Below are positions 33,443 to 47,000 of a stretch of DNA of 64,000 nt, piece after piece (positions within the stretch are counted from its first letter, which is position 1; each line of letters begins with the position of its first letter). The position numbers were made by a program, and so were the translations under genes. The notes below the pieces were generated by a model, which had not been told where the DNA came from, searched no databases, and was given only the letters and a program-made list of their open reading frames with translations. Source of the DNA: Hetaerina americana. Its lineage: Eukaryota > Arthropoda > Insecta > Odonata > Calopterygidae. The stretch covers positions 909,001 through 973,000 of the forward strand of contig JAKTNV010000008.1 in NCBI GenBank assembly GCA_022747635.1, given 5' to 3'.

Positions 33443-34354
33443 CAGGTCTGCCCCAAATGTTGTAGGACTGAGTCGATTAAAATAAATTATATTGCCAGAA
33501 TTGATACGTTCACTCAAAAGTCTTCGAGGTAGTGGCACCTGTCCACACACCGCTGCCAGAGGGTTTTCCACGCCTCCTACGCCTTCTGGAAGGTGACGCC
33601 CGGAATGCTGCTGAGCTCCCTTGTCACGGCCTTCCACGGAGCCGTGGTGACGTCCTTCCAGCACGGATTCGAGGCATGGAAAGAGCATGAAGTCTGGACA
33701 GTCTAAAAAACTTGGATCCTCACTCACATGGTCGAGAAGTTCTTGCAGATCCGCGTGACAGTTTCCTTTTGCCCGTCCGAGGGCACTCGCGGCACTAACT
33801 TTACACACATATTTTTCATGCCCATGTTTTCGGCCGCAAGTCGATTCATATTACTTTTAGGAATTCCAAGTTCACCAGAAATCATGCAAACAAGTACTCT
33901 GCGATCCCTGTCCAACAAAGCCTTCCCTCTTGTAAGATTTTCGTCACTTTTTGAGGTCGAAGGTCGCCTTGAACGTTCAGCGTATTCAACATCTTCTCTA
34001 CCCTCCTCCCTAATAACTTGTGCCGGTCGATAAAATCCGATCTGCCCATGGCGTTATGACCATAATCTCCCTTGAACATGTCATGAGTCTCTTTCCCGGT
34101 TTTGCCCAGTTCCACGCAAAAATTGATGACGTAGCGCAGTTCCAATAACAAATTCATGACGTTGCGTAACGAGGTCACGTTATAGAGGTTTCGCAAACGA
34201 ACAATCTGCACCACGCAAAGGCTGGGAGCCATCTGCCACCGATCTCCAGTATTTCCTGAGACTACCCTCCCGTGAACCCAGCCAGAGAAATCGCCGCCAG
34301 TCCAAATGACTATCCGAGGAGAAATAAGTCCTACTACTTTAGGTACATAATTTG
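33443..34354 (-). mobile_element. Degenerate, internally deleted mariner (912 bp)
   Basis: The ends match, with changes, the terminal repeats of the element at 3930-4860 (left CAGGTCTGCCCCAAATGTTG; right the complement of CCTACTACTTTAGGTACATA), with TA on the right. The minus strand has MNLLLELRYVINFCVELGKT, ELGIPKSNMNRL and KLVPRVPSD, then SEDPSFLD joined directly to CPDFMLFPCLES. The region with the first two catalytic Asp residues is thus deleted. A decayed C-terminus follows. Confidence 0.8.
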
Positions 34355-34399
34355 TATTGTGGAACTCATTGCAAACAATTATTAACTTCCGAACTCAAA

Positions 34400-37300
34400 T
34401 TTCCCAATTCACATTGATCGAATGTAACTTGAGAACGTCGTGAATAGCGAATGCGACGAGAGATGGCGAGATGGTACGAAGTGCGTGACACGAATGCAGA
34501 AATGACGAAAGGTAACGCCTTTGGAAAAATCAAAAGTGCGGTTGAGAGGGTATTCGAGACGGTACCTCACCGATCTCAAAGATACGAACCCTTTGGCGTA
34601 CTCCATAATCTTTAAGAGGCGCTCCTCCCTTCGAAGGATGCGCATTTACCAGGAACGGTATCGTATGGTAAGCGGGTTGGAGTACCAAAGGAAAGTGTTG
34701 CCGTCTTCTGTCCCTTGACACTCAATTGCGGTAATTCAAAAATCAACGCAATTTGCCACTCTAAAATTTGAGCTTCCAAGGTCGAAACTCACCATTTAAC
34801 ATTATGGAATCATTTCATACTTACATTTAAGACACCAAATTTGTGGATTAATCGTATTTTCATAAGTTTAAAGAATAACTGCAATATTTTGATTTCACTT
34901 TATGCTCCTAGTCAATGCCCATTCTTGTTAAATAAAATAATTGACAGACCAACTAATATGTATAATTTCCTTTTATCTAAAATTTAAGTTTTCAAATGGT
35001 TAAAGGCTAGTTAATTAGATATTGTAGCCGAATGATTTGTCACATTTGTATCCCATTTATAAGTATGATATTAAAACTTAGTTATACGTCATTAGATTTT
35101 TGGTAACTTGTTTAAATTTCAAAATGGATGGGAAAGATTTAGTGGGTCAGTTCTTGTGTGTGTGCAGGATTGTAGAGGGAAATGGGGACTGAGTTGAAAA
35201 TTTGTGTTAGCGCACAAGGTCTTTTCATGAAGGAAAAAGATTAAAATACTGAGAGGAAAGCTGTGCAGTTCTTATGACTTTAACTGAGAGTAGAGAGCTT
35301 TATGGATATGAGACCCATTCTTAAGATTAGCATGATGAGCGTATGCTATGGAGATCTGGGCGTGGGGGCAAATGGATTGTTTAAACACCAAAGTTTTGAT
35401 TATGACCTGCGAAGAAAACCTTGACCTGCACGATAGGAAATCGAAGCATCCATAATCTGTGTAGTTTACTGTCTGTTTAACTTAATGGAACCCTTAAATG
35501 GATTATTCTCTCTCGCTTCCTGGGTAGTATGTGTATATTTTAGGAATGTTGTAGTTACTGAACAAAATATCAGTCATTCATCAATCCTTCTTTAAGGCAT
35601 TAATAAGCATAAACAAATTTTCCTCCTAAGGTTTATATTCCTTTTAAATTGAGGTTCCTGAAATAACCAATAGAACTCAACTCCGCTTCTCAAAACTGCA
35701 ACTATTTGATGCTTCAAATTCAGATTGATGCTTATACACCACCCTTTTATCTTGTAACTCCTCCGCAGCGTTTCCTTCTATCCCTGCAGAAAGACAAACC
35801 GTACCTAACCGTACCTTGCTGGTGAAACATATATCTTAACAAAACATTTTTCTATAATAATAGAATCATCCCTCCATCAATAGAAAAAATGTTGGTGCAT
35901 GTTATTAATTATTAATGATTTCTTTCACAGTACTGCTGTCTGCAAAAATGTAAATCATAAAACTAAATCAATATTAGAAATTCGTTGTTTACTCTAATTT
36001 AAATTATCTTTGAATTATTCTTTTACTCAATTTTGGAGACATTAACTTGTTCTCATAATTTTGAGGTAGTACATACTGATCATTTGCATAACACTCCTCT
36101 TCCCAGAAAAAATTCATTGAATTCAGTTTGCTTCCCCAACTATAATGACACTACATTTTTTTAAAGTTTGCTATTCATTAAGATTGAGTTTTTGTCATTT
36201 GTTAGAGTAGATTAATTTTGCATGTTTTTGGTTATTAGGCCAATGTCCTGCATTCATAATAATTTTTATTGCAATTTTATCAAAAACAATTTCTTCCACC
36301 ATAATACTTTTGCTCAATAAAAAGGTGCTGCAATGCCATTTCCTAATTGAGTTTTGTTGTTGTACCTTATGTTGGAGAATAAATGGAATGAACAAAGCCT
36401 TCGTGAAGAAGAGGATGGAAGAAGAACTCTTTTGCATCCAAGAAAATTATATTCGTAAAAGTACCATTTTATGGTATTTTTAGCATGATAAGTTTTTATC
36501 CCTATTCCAGCATGGAATGATAGAATAGGGAACAATGTTAACAGACTGTAACATTGATAATACAAGGTATTTTATTGGCACTAGTAATTTAGAATGTATT
36601 CTAATTTTTGACTCAAAAAAATGGTAAAATAGATTTTTTAAACAGGCCTACTTTCATAAGTTTTACGTTGAGCTTGTTAAAAACAATAATACAAGCATGA
36701 TAAACACTCTGAAAGAGTAATTGGTCCACTCAAGTATACTGAGAAGGCATGAGAACCAGTGCATGAATGAGTGCTGTAGTACGGAAGGTATGGAAGTGGT
36801 TTATTTGGGGATATAAACACATGAAAGGTGTTTGGATAACAGGGAAGATTCTAAGACACAAAAGGTGGGATGACATATCTAGGAAGGCATGCTGGGAATA
36901 GAATTGTAGCGCAATTAAAAAATAACCAAAAGTTAAAAGGAGTACAAGGAAAGGAAAGATGGGGCTGATTTGTTTGAAGAGTACACTTTGGAGGGTAGTT
37001 TGATAAAGAGTGTGACAAATTTTTTCAACAGTCTAACCAATTAAACCCTTACAATTACAACTCCATTTGAAATTATTTTATTTTCACAAATGTATACACA
37101 TATGCACATCCCAGGAGACCTTGATCCTGCTTCAATGACCCCTCATAGAGATGGATCCCCAAGGACAAGACCAGAGCAGAGGAACATTAGGGAAGCAGCA
37201 CTCACCATTTGCTCAAGGGCAACCTTTTCCTTCCTATTTCTTTCTTCGGAGATTTAATCAGTACATTAGGAGGAAAAGTTCAAAAAGCAGCACTCAATTG

Positions 37301-37430
37301 AAGGGAAGGGCCATAACAAAGGCATCCCAAAGCTAGATTGCATCACATACTAAAATGACATTGGAAGGAAATTTTTGAAAGGAAAGTTTCCAAACATAAT
37401 AATTAAATGAAAATCATCAAAACTGAAAAT
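34400..37430. other. No recognisable gene
   Basis: About 3 kb without recognised coding or repeat signatures. The block 34440-34720 is GC-richer with short open frames on both strands but no motif. The remainder is AT-rich and lies downstream of the TRAP1 gene. Confidence 0.45.
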
Positions 37431-37433
37431 ACG

Positions 37434-37439
37434 TTTATT
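37434..37439 (-). terminator. Candidate poly(A) signal of TRAP1
   Basis: AATAAA on the minus strand, 526 bases after the TRAP1 stop codon. Confidence 0.45.
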
Positions 37440-37964
37440 GTAAAAAATTTTCTGAAGATTGACTCCACATTTAATATTTTTTACATTCTACCAAATTCAC
37501 AATAAAATGCAAATTTAAACATAAGAAACCCATCGTTACTATCTCAGTACTTAAAGACTGTTAACTAGGTATGGGAGAGAAAAAAATATCAGTAGAACTG
37601 GTCCTTGTTTGGGCCTTCTTGCATCTCCGGTGCATTGCTGAGGACCTTCTGGACACTGTTACCTAGAGACGCTAAGTATTACATATGGAGAGTCCCTCCT
37701 TTACAGGCTACACAATATGAATGGAATTGGAGGGCCACACAATAGTCCCTGAACTCATACATATTCGGCAATGGAGAGTCACAAATGCGTCATAATTTCA
37801 AAAAGATTTATATCCATGGTTTTACATTCACAATGGTACTGAAAATCACTTGGGCACAAGTCTCCCATGAGATTGCAACAACTTGAATGCTGGAAAGTGC
37901 CAATGGGACGATTGTGTGGATTGAGATCCTGGACTGAAATATAAACATCATCGTGAAGGCCTTT

Positions 37965-38066
37965 TCAGTGCTTTTCCAAGGCAAGTTGCAAAAGCTCGTT
38001 CATTCCAGTAAGAAGAGGCCTGGGGTCTTCAACCAGTCCTGCCATCACCATGGCATTGGAGAAGAG
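37965..38066 (-). CDS. TRAP1: TRAP1 terminal exon
   Basis: Acceptor TTTTTGGTAG; reads [19 protein letters not shown] to LALEKH and TGA. 34 codons including the stop. The 3' untranslated region runs toward the poly(A) signal at 37434-37439. Confidence 0.93.
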   Translation of the reverse strand, partial: LFSNAMVMAGLVEDPRPLLTGMNELLQLALEKH

Positions 38067-41000
38067 CTACCAAAAATATAATAAAGGCTTACATTAGTTG
38101 ACAAATTTCAACAACAATTTTCAGCACATAATAGGATATCCACTTGAATACATTGCTAATTGATAATGGGAATAAGTTGTGATGCAGTCAACAGGGCACA
38201 TTTAGTTTGACTTTACTCAGGAGCAAATCCCAGATCACATTCTGTATGCCAATCATGTATTTATGTCAATCAAATCAATACATAATATGATACAATGATC
38301 AATGCGAATTCTTGCCAAAGATTTCTTTCCAACAGATCTACACTTTAGGGTATTTTGCGACTGTACGAGGGTGGTTCCATAAGTACCCGGCCTGACCTGG
38401 AGATGGCAGTAGTTGTTTGAAAAATCACTGCATTAGAAATTACGCAATCTATGAAGCATATGCTTCATAGATTACATTACATAGATAGACATAGTGGACA
38501 TCTCAAAAAGTGTGGTTCATCATATTTTAACTGAAAATTTGGACATGAAAAAGCTGTGTGCAAGATGGGTGCCGCGTTTCCTCACACTCGAGCAAAACCA
38601 ATGTCGTGAAGATGTTTCAATAGAGTGTTTAGCAAAGTTTCACAGCAACAAAGCAGACTTTTTGCGCAGTTTCATAACCATGGATGAAACATAGGTCCAT
38701 TACTTCGCATCCAAAACAAAATAAAAATCAAAACAATGGATTCAAAAGGGAGAACTGGCTTAAAAAGAAGGCCAAGACCGTTTCATCTGCAGGCAAGGTC
38801 ATGGCATTGGTTTTTTGAGATGCGCGTGGGATAATTTTCATTGACTATCTTGAAAGAGGAAAAGCTATCAATGGCGAGTATTATGTGAACTTACTGCCAC
38901 ATTTGAGCCCGGAAATAAAGCAAAATTGGCCGCATTTGGCTGAGAAGAAAGAGTTGCTTCATCAAGATAAGCTCACTAATCCGTTTTTGCAATGGCCAAA
39001 ATTCATGAATTGAAGTTTGAATGGCTACCTCATGCACCCCATTCGCCAGATTTAGCATGCTCACATTATTTTCTGTTTTCAAACTTGAAAAAATGGCTCG
39101 GTGGTCGAACCGTGAAGAAGTGATGTCGGTAGTTATTGGCTATTTGGAGTAGCAAGATAGTTCTTATAATAAAAAGGGTATAGAACTTATAGAATATCGT
39201 AGGGAAAAGTGTATAGAGCTAAAAGCGGATTATGTTGAAAAATAAATACATTTTTTTCCAAAATTTAGTGTTTTCTCAGTGAGGTCAGGTACTTCTGGAA
39301 TCACCCTCGTACAAATGTACCAGTTTTCAGAGACTTCGACACACTAACCAACTAAGTTTTTGATCAATTACTCAAGTGATGTACATACTACCTTGATCAA
39401 AAAGTTCCCGGAATAACCACCGTGTGGCGCTCCCATCGTTCCGATTTGAGTTCTGTTTTTTTTGTTAAATTGGTACATCTGTTGTTGATATTCCCTTTAA
39501 ATCTTAGTGTCATAACTTGACATTTGCAAAAGTTACGGTCGGTTTTCGGTATGTCCATCAGTGCTTCCTGCGATTTTTCCATTACTTCCTCTCGGCTGCT
39601 AAAACGCGTTCCTCGTAATGGTTTTTTAACTCGATTGAACAGAAAGAAGTCACAGGGAGCCAAATCAGGTGAATTCGGTGGCTGTTGGATGGTATTTGTT
39701 GCATTTTTCGTCAAAAAATTACGAATAATGATAGCACTGTGCGACGGTGCGTTATCATGGTGCAAAATCCACGAGTTTTCTGCCCACATTTCTGGTCTCT
39801 TTCGGCGAATTGCTTCACGCAAACGTCTCATAACGCCCAAATAATACTCTTTGTTTACTGTCTGGCCTTCTGGCAAAAATTCATGATGCACTACACCGTT
39901 GTAATCCATGAAAACCGTCAGCATTGCCTTCTTTTTTGACTGAAAACGACGTGGTTTTTTTGGTCTCGGCTCATTTGGTGAACGCCATTCACTTGCCTGA
40001 TGTCTGGATTGCGTGTCGTACTCATAAACCCACGTCTCGTCTCCAGTAATGATCCTTTTGATGAATGTGGGATCGGATTCAGCCTCGCAAATCATGTCTT
40101 TTGCGACGTCAACACGGTCTCTTTTTTGCATGAAATTGAGGTCTTTTGGCACCAACTTTGCTGCTACACGACGGAAACCCAAATCATTAACCACAATGTC
40201 TTGGGCGGATCCATAGGCAATGTTCAAGTCCTCCGCTATTTCTCTGATGGTTAATTTGCGGTTATTGACCAACATTTCTTTTACTTTATCAATTTTTTCA
40301 CCGACTTTCGATGTCGATGGTCTGCCACTGCGTTCATCATCTTCGATTGACTCACGACCACTTCTGAACCGCTCGTGCCACTGGTAAACGACCGTTTTTT
40401 TTAGAGAATCGTTGCCGAAACACTTTTCCAACATTTCCAACGTCCGTGCGCCACTAAATCCGTTTTTTACGCAAAATTTAATACAAGTTCGTTGTTGCAA
40501 ATTTAAATCCATTTCTGAAATTGTAAAAAATCGCCAACACACACAGAGATAGATGTACTCTTGGCTACGTAACTTTTGCAAATGTCAAGTTATGACACTA
40601 AGATTTAAAGGGAATATCAACAACAGATGTACCAATTTAACAAAAAAAACAGAACTCAAATCGGAACGATGGGAGCGCCACACGGTGGTTATTCCGGGAA
40701 CTTTTTGATCAAGGTAGTATGTCTGAGACTTAATTGGGATACCACGCTTAATATGTTGCCCTGTTGTATTGCATTTACATTGCTAAGGTAATTAAAAAAC
40801 ACAGATAACTTTGCTAAATCTCATACAATTGTGTCAAGGGAAGTAGTGAAAGGTCTAACTCTGAAATTACAGTTGCTCAAAAGTCTTAATAAGTAGTTTG
40901 ATTGGCTGTATCTAGTAACCTATCCCTAATTCTAATTTAACCAGCTTTTCACTTTGAACCAACATTCAATTTCATGTTAATTATCGCTCACGAAATTCTT

Positions 41001-44000
41001 CTATGCTTTCTCTAAGAATACTGAGAACAGAATGAGAAGTAGGATGTCATCACAGCATTCATAGTCTTATAAATTACACCAGTGACGTTGATATGTTGAG
41101 GGCTGATTTGGAGGCTGCACTCAAGGGTTAGCTTTTGAGAAATGGATGCAACAATTCTCGCATTTTAAAATTTTTATCTTCCCCAGTTAAATTTCTTATA
41201 CTGAATGCGGAGTGCTTCAGAAATAAAATTTTGCATCTTGATGTGTTATAACACTCTACTAACTGTGAGATTTAGTGTTAGACTGAAGATTTTTCTGAAC
41301 AGAAAACACAGCTACGTATATCAGTTGCAAGGTTTCTATCTTGTCTAAATTTACTAGAGAAATGAATATGAAAATGATGGAGCATGTGTGTAATCAAGAC
41401 AAAACCTTGCGTATACTGTAAACCACTGGATTTGAATGATTTTTGCTCTGAATTGCATTTTTAAGCGGCAGCTGCTTACTTCAAGGCTTTGGGAATAATA
41501 TTTGCCTCCATTTATCAACCACCGAATGGTGACTTTGAAACATTCCCAGAACTTTTGGAAAGTTCTCCGTGCCATCTACAGAAATTCCATGTAAAAGTCG
41601 CTAAGGGTACTGATATAAATGTCGACATGAGCTGCCCTTCAAGGAGCGGCATGCAGCTTGGTATTCTTTTAAGGTCTCCTGATCTCTACAGAGCTAATGC
41701 TAAACCAACAAGAAAGCTGACATACCTTTATAATTTGATCACTACAAAATTGCTAGCAACCAGTAAAGGCCAACGGTAGCCAGTGAGAATTTCTTAGAGT
41801 TAGGGAAGTGGTGTTGCAGATGTCTCCGCTAGGTTCCATTATTTTTCCATTGATGACCAACCAACTAATGCATTCACTGATTGCACATTGAATGCTTGTG
41901 ACACGATTTTTCACATCATTATGTTAATGCAAATCATACTGAGTCTACAAGGATGGTATTTAACAACCTAGCAAGAGCAAATGAATGATTTACAGCCAAA
42001 CGACTCTTTATGAATCCAAAAAAATTTCAATCCTAAACTTGATCTCTTCAGCAAGCTGCACCAGATAATGTAGCTGTTATAGTTACAGAATTTCTCCTCA
42101 ACCCCAAACCAACTTGGAGTTCCATTATTCTGAACATTAGGAAAAAACTTTCAAGAGCTTTATATTCAATCAGGAAACTCAAATGGTGTGTGATTTATAA
42201 CTCCCGGCTAAATGCATTCCATACATTTTCTCACAAACGTCTTTCCTAAGGCATCAGACTCTGAGGGCATGCCTCAGATGTAAAGCTAGCATTCTTACTT
42301 CAAAAAAAGATGATTACATTCATTGCCAACTTCGGTTTTAATGAGCATTGTGAAGCAATTTTTGCTACACTGATTAATGACAATGTAATGACCTCTTTCT
42401 ACTTTACTCCTTCATTAACATTTTTAAAAATTTGCAGCTGTATCTAACTAGAGCTGATATACAGGGTACCGCAGTTAATCCGGACAAATAAAACTTTTGT
42501 TTAAAAGCAAATGTATTAAAGAATAATGACTATGAAAATGAAAATCCTTTCACAAACAAGTAGTGGTATCTGTCAAGTGAGTAACATTACTCAATGTAAT
42601 TACCCCCTTCAGATGCAATGACCTCCTCCAATCTTGTCCTAAATCGATCGCATGCACTCTTTAAAACAGCGCTGTCAATATATTAGCGAATGCTGCTATG
42701 ATAGCGATGCGTAGAGATGCGATATTAGGGTGCCTCGTCTTATTGGTATTCCCTTTCGACTACGCTCCAAGCATATTAGTCGAGGGGGTTCAAGTCCGGG
42801 CTATTCCGAGGCCAGAACTCCTTTGACCAGAACACGTCAATGTTATCTGAGAGCCAGTTTTGGACTAAATGACTCGTACGAGCTGGTGCAACGTCCTGTT
42901 GTTGTATGACATATTGTCTCCCCGAGGCCACAGTTACCATCTATGGTTTCATGACACTCTTCAAAATTTGCCAATTCACAAAAACTTGCAAAATTCCTCT
43001 GAAATCAATGCCTGAGAATTTCCTCACATGAGGTTTCCTTGCCGGGTTAGCAAAACTTTCCCAGACTTTTCAGAAGCATTACACTTAGCTACAATATCGT
43101 AAACAGATGATCTGGGGTACCTGAAGAATTGACCTATTTCACTGGGCAAACGCCCAGCTGGAACACTTTCCATAATAGCGGCTCTTCGAATGTACTCCGC
43201 ACTTGTACGTAACATCTCGGCCATTTTGAGGTTATGACTGTTTACTAGATACCTATAGCTTTCAAGAGCACCAATCGCGACCTCTAGTGGAAGTATGATA
43301 TGGGGGGAAATTCCAATTGAAGCATGTCCGGAGATAACCCCCACATCCTGTACATAACCATGCCACCCGAGCCGACTATAAAATGGCTAGTCTCAATGTA
43401 GCCAGGCTAAATTTTTTAAGTATGAAAACCTGGGGCAATCAGTTGCCTAGCTCAACCCGGCATTGTGAGCAACAGGGTTTTTTGCAAAACCCTAGAAAAA
43501 TGGCTTTTCACTAAACCTCTGCAGCACTAAGGAGGAATACTTTGAACTTGAATTTTCTAATGTTAGATGCTACTTTTAAGTATACTGTTCTGTATATTTG
43601 TGCACTGTACTTTATATTATCTTCTATAATTGTGTATTTTGACTCTAATGATGCTGCCTAAAAGTTCACATTTAGCAACATATGCTATGCATCCAATACA
43701 GCCCTATAATTTGTTCATAGAATCTGAATTTTTTCTATGGATTTACTTGAAAATTGGGCTTGACCTATATAGCTGAATAAATACACAAAAACCAGCAAAA
43801 ATAACCAATCACATAAGAGTAAAAATCCAAACACATAAGAGTAAAACATTTGAATTTCTCAATAATTGTCCAAGGACAATGCAATAAATGTAGTTTTGGA
43901 TGGATTCAAAGAAAATATTGAATATCCATATTCTTTGATCAAATATTGGAATACTTTTCACAGTAGACAGTAATCATTGACGTCTCTAGCATAATATTTT

Positions 44001-47000
44001 TTAAATCCTGCATCATTCCTGAGTTTCCTGATTGCCAATAGTAACTGACAGTTTGAAGTAACATTCTGATTTTCATTAGTTTATTATGAAACTCACTAAG
44101 GTTACTTAGACTCTCTTTGGCAGGTTTTGATCGAATTTTAAGAAATTATGAGACGAGAACATGCAATTACTCGTGAGGTGCGATTGTGGGGAGAGGAATT
44201 GGGATCACATTAAAATAAATAACAACTGGGGAAACACCGAGCAATTAGAGAGAGCATTGACTACTACTATTAATTTCCACTTTTATCTCACCCGTCGGCG
44301 AACTCTTTTCCTTAATCCTTCGTCAACTGATCAATATCTGTGAATCACATCTACGAATAAAAATCAATTTGACCAAGGCAGTCATTTTAAGAGATAAGAA
44401 TAGATCAAAGGGCTTATAGCAACCTAAGATGACAACAATGGTCAAAGCTACCTTTCCATGAAACCAAGGAAACAGCATTTTGATAATAATTCTCAAATCG
44501 AGAAACCCTCTCTGATTGAGACCTAGAAAATGAAGCCCAACACATTCTCCTTGGCCTGCAATACAGCAAAGAGAAATGGTTGACCCAAAATAATGAAGAA
44601 TGCCACCTTTCATTCCCCTTCCATTCTGAAAGGATGGACCAAGCCAATACGCCAAGCCAATATGTTCTGAGTTATGCCACCATCATTTTAGAAACATATG
44701 ATTAATAAAATGGTGGCCAGACATTTCCATCTTGAGGAAAAAATTATCAGAAGGTAATACAGTTTTACCATATTTAAAAAATGATTTCAGGATTCCAAGG
44801 GAAGTACCAATTGGAAGCCAGAATAAACTAGAAATAAACTTGAAGCCTAAAAATAAACTAGAGAAAAGTCAAAAAAGACATTGCCCTCACCTGGTGTGCC
44901 ACCAAATCAGCAAGTTTTGGATTGCTTGTAGAAAGCTTGCTCAGCTTCTTAATTATTGGATGCCTGCAAAGAGTACCATTAATTAGAATTGAAAAATAAA
45001 GTGAGTATTGTTTTTCATTAAACCACTCCTATGTTTGGCTATAGACAAAGAGTTCTCTAGAAAGTAATCTGAGAGGCATCTAGAGAGTGATTGGACATCA
45101 CTGATGATGTTTCTGAAGTTTTTAAGATGGATTCAAAATTTATAATAACATACGTTCAAATAGTAGCCACCTGCACAGTTCCCAGCATCAAAAATAGCTG
45201 CAATAAGTACTGAATATAATCAATACTTATTGCAACTTATAAACTTATATTCAATGATTTTTGCAGTATATTTTTTAAAAAGAATTAAGTTCTTCAAATA
45301 CTGAAAGTAGAAGCTCCTTGACATTCACTTGAAGGTGTGGAAGTAAACCTTGTTATTTAATAGATTAGAAATGTTTTGGGAAACAAATTTTAGTCATATT
45401 TTTTAACAACTCTACATTATGATATTTTTAAAAGGAATTATTTTTGCATTTTGTTCACTGTCACTCTTTTCCCTTTAAATTTGACCACAGACTGTACCCT
45501 ATTAATTTAATGATGGCTTCACAAATTGCTTGACTAAGTAGAAAAGGCACTGTGGTGAATTTGCCAAATTCACCACATTACAGTGAGTGCCTTGCCAAGT
45601 AAATTTTGTCTGGTATGCAGAACATTGTCAAGTTGGCTAACTGATGTTTTCAAGCAAAATATTGCTATTATTTAAACAACCCTTACTATACTCTCTTAGG
45701 AGGGATTAATATGTTTTTGAAAATTCAATTTAAACATGATTTCACTCGTGATCACAATGAGTCAGAACCATTTTTGAAATCAATTAACGGTAATTAAACT
45801 AGGAAATTTGACTTTGCGGCAAATGAAATAACTTTTTGGCAATTTTTTGGAACAAGGATTCATTCTGACACTGACTTTTTCCCTCAACCACATGGCATCA
45901 AAAAGCATTAGGATTGAGCAATTTTACAACATGGGAAGTCATAGCAAGCACTGGAACTAAAACATACCGGTGCCTCAATATATAAATTATCATCCACTTC
46001 AATTCTTCAGCAATTATTCTCGCGTCACAGTCCAATTTATATGAACAGTTTAAAAGGAAATTTTTATAAATTTGGCATTAGGGTTCCTGGTGCACACTTG
46101 GATACACCTGGGATTCTAACCTGGTGTTTATCTCCAGCCTTGGCTGCAGGAGTGCAAATCTGCTCTCTTCGGTGAGCTGTTGCGATTGCGTCCGAATGAA
46201 ATGCCTGGCGGCTGCCATTTCCTCGACAGTGATCACGCAAGGGTGGGAGTCCAAGCGTCGGGTCACCGTCACTGAATGCACCTTGCCCGTCAAAGAGTTC
46301 TTCAGCCAAGTGGTCAGGGACTCAACTTCTGAGCGAGCCAAGCTATCTGATCCTGGTTTCATGAGTTTGGAGAGAAAAAGCATTAAAACACAACATTCCT
46401 CGTAAACCAAAATCACATGAAGATACAGACAAAAAGTCAACCGAATAAGTTACCCTGCACTGATAATGAATGATTGAAATTAGGATAAGTACAATATTCC
46501 TTTACCTATCACAGGTTTGAAACCATGAATTTGACTGAGATAGTTCAAGGTGTAGAACCAGTCATGGCATGATGTTCCACGCAGAAGGAAAGGTTTTCCG
46601 GGAAATATGTATTTTTTTAGGGGAGGTGACAAACAGGCGAGGTCATTTGCACCATTAGGGATGGACAGGAAAGGATGACGGGTGGCGGTGAAGTGTAAAG
46701 GGTTGATATAAACTATCCCAGAGAACACTGGATTTCTCTCAATCTCTCCTATTCCTCCTAATCCTTTTCAATTTTAAATTCTACTTCATAACAACTAAAT
46801 TATGGTCTGAATCTGCAGCATCTGCTCCCGGGCAGCCACCACACCAGTCGTACACTCCCTTCCTAAATCTATGCCTGGCTACAACGTGATTAATCTCACT
46901 GGTGCCTTCCTGTTCCACCCACCACTTGCTATGTGTTCCCATGCCTTTGATGGTGCTTGATTTGGGTGCTATCAGTATCAGATACAACCTTTTCACTCTA

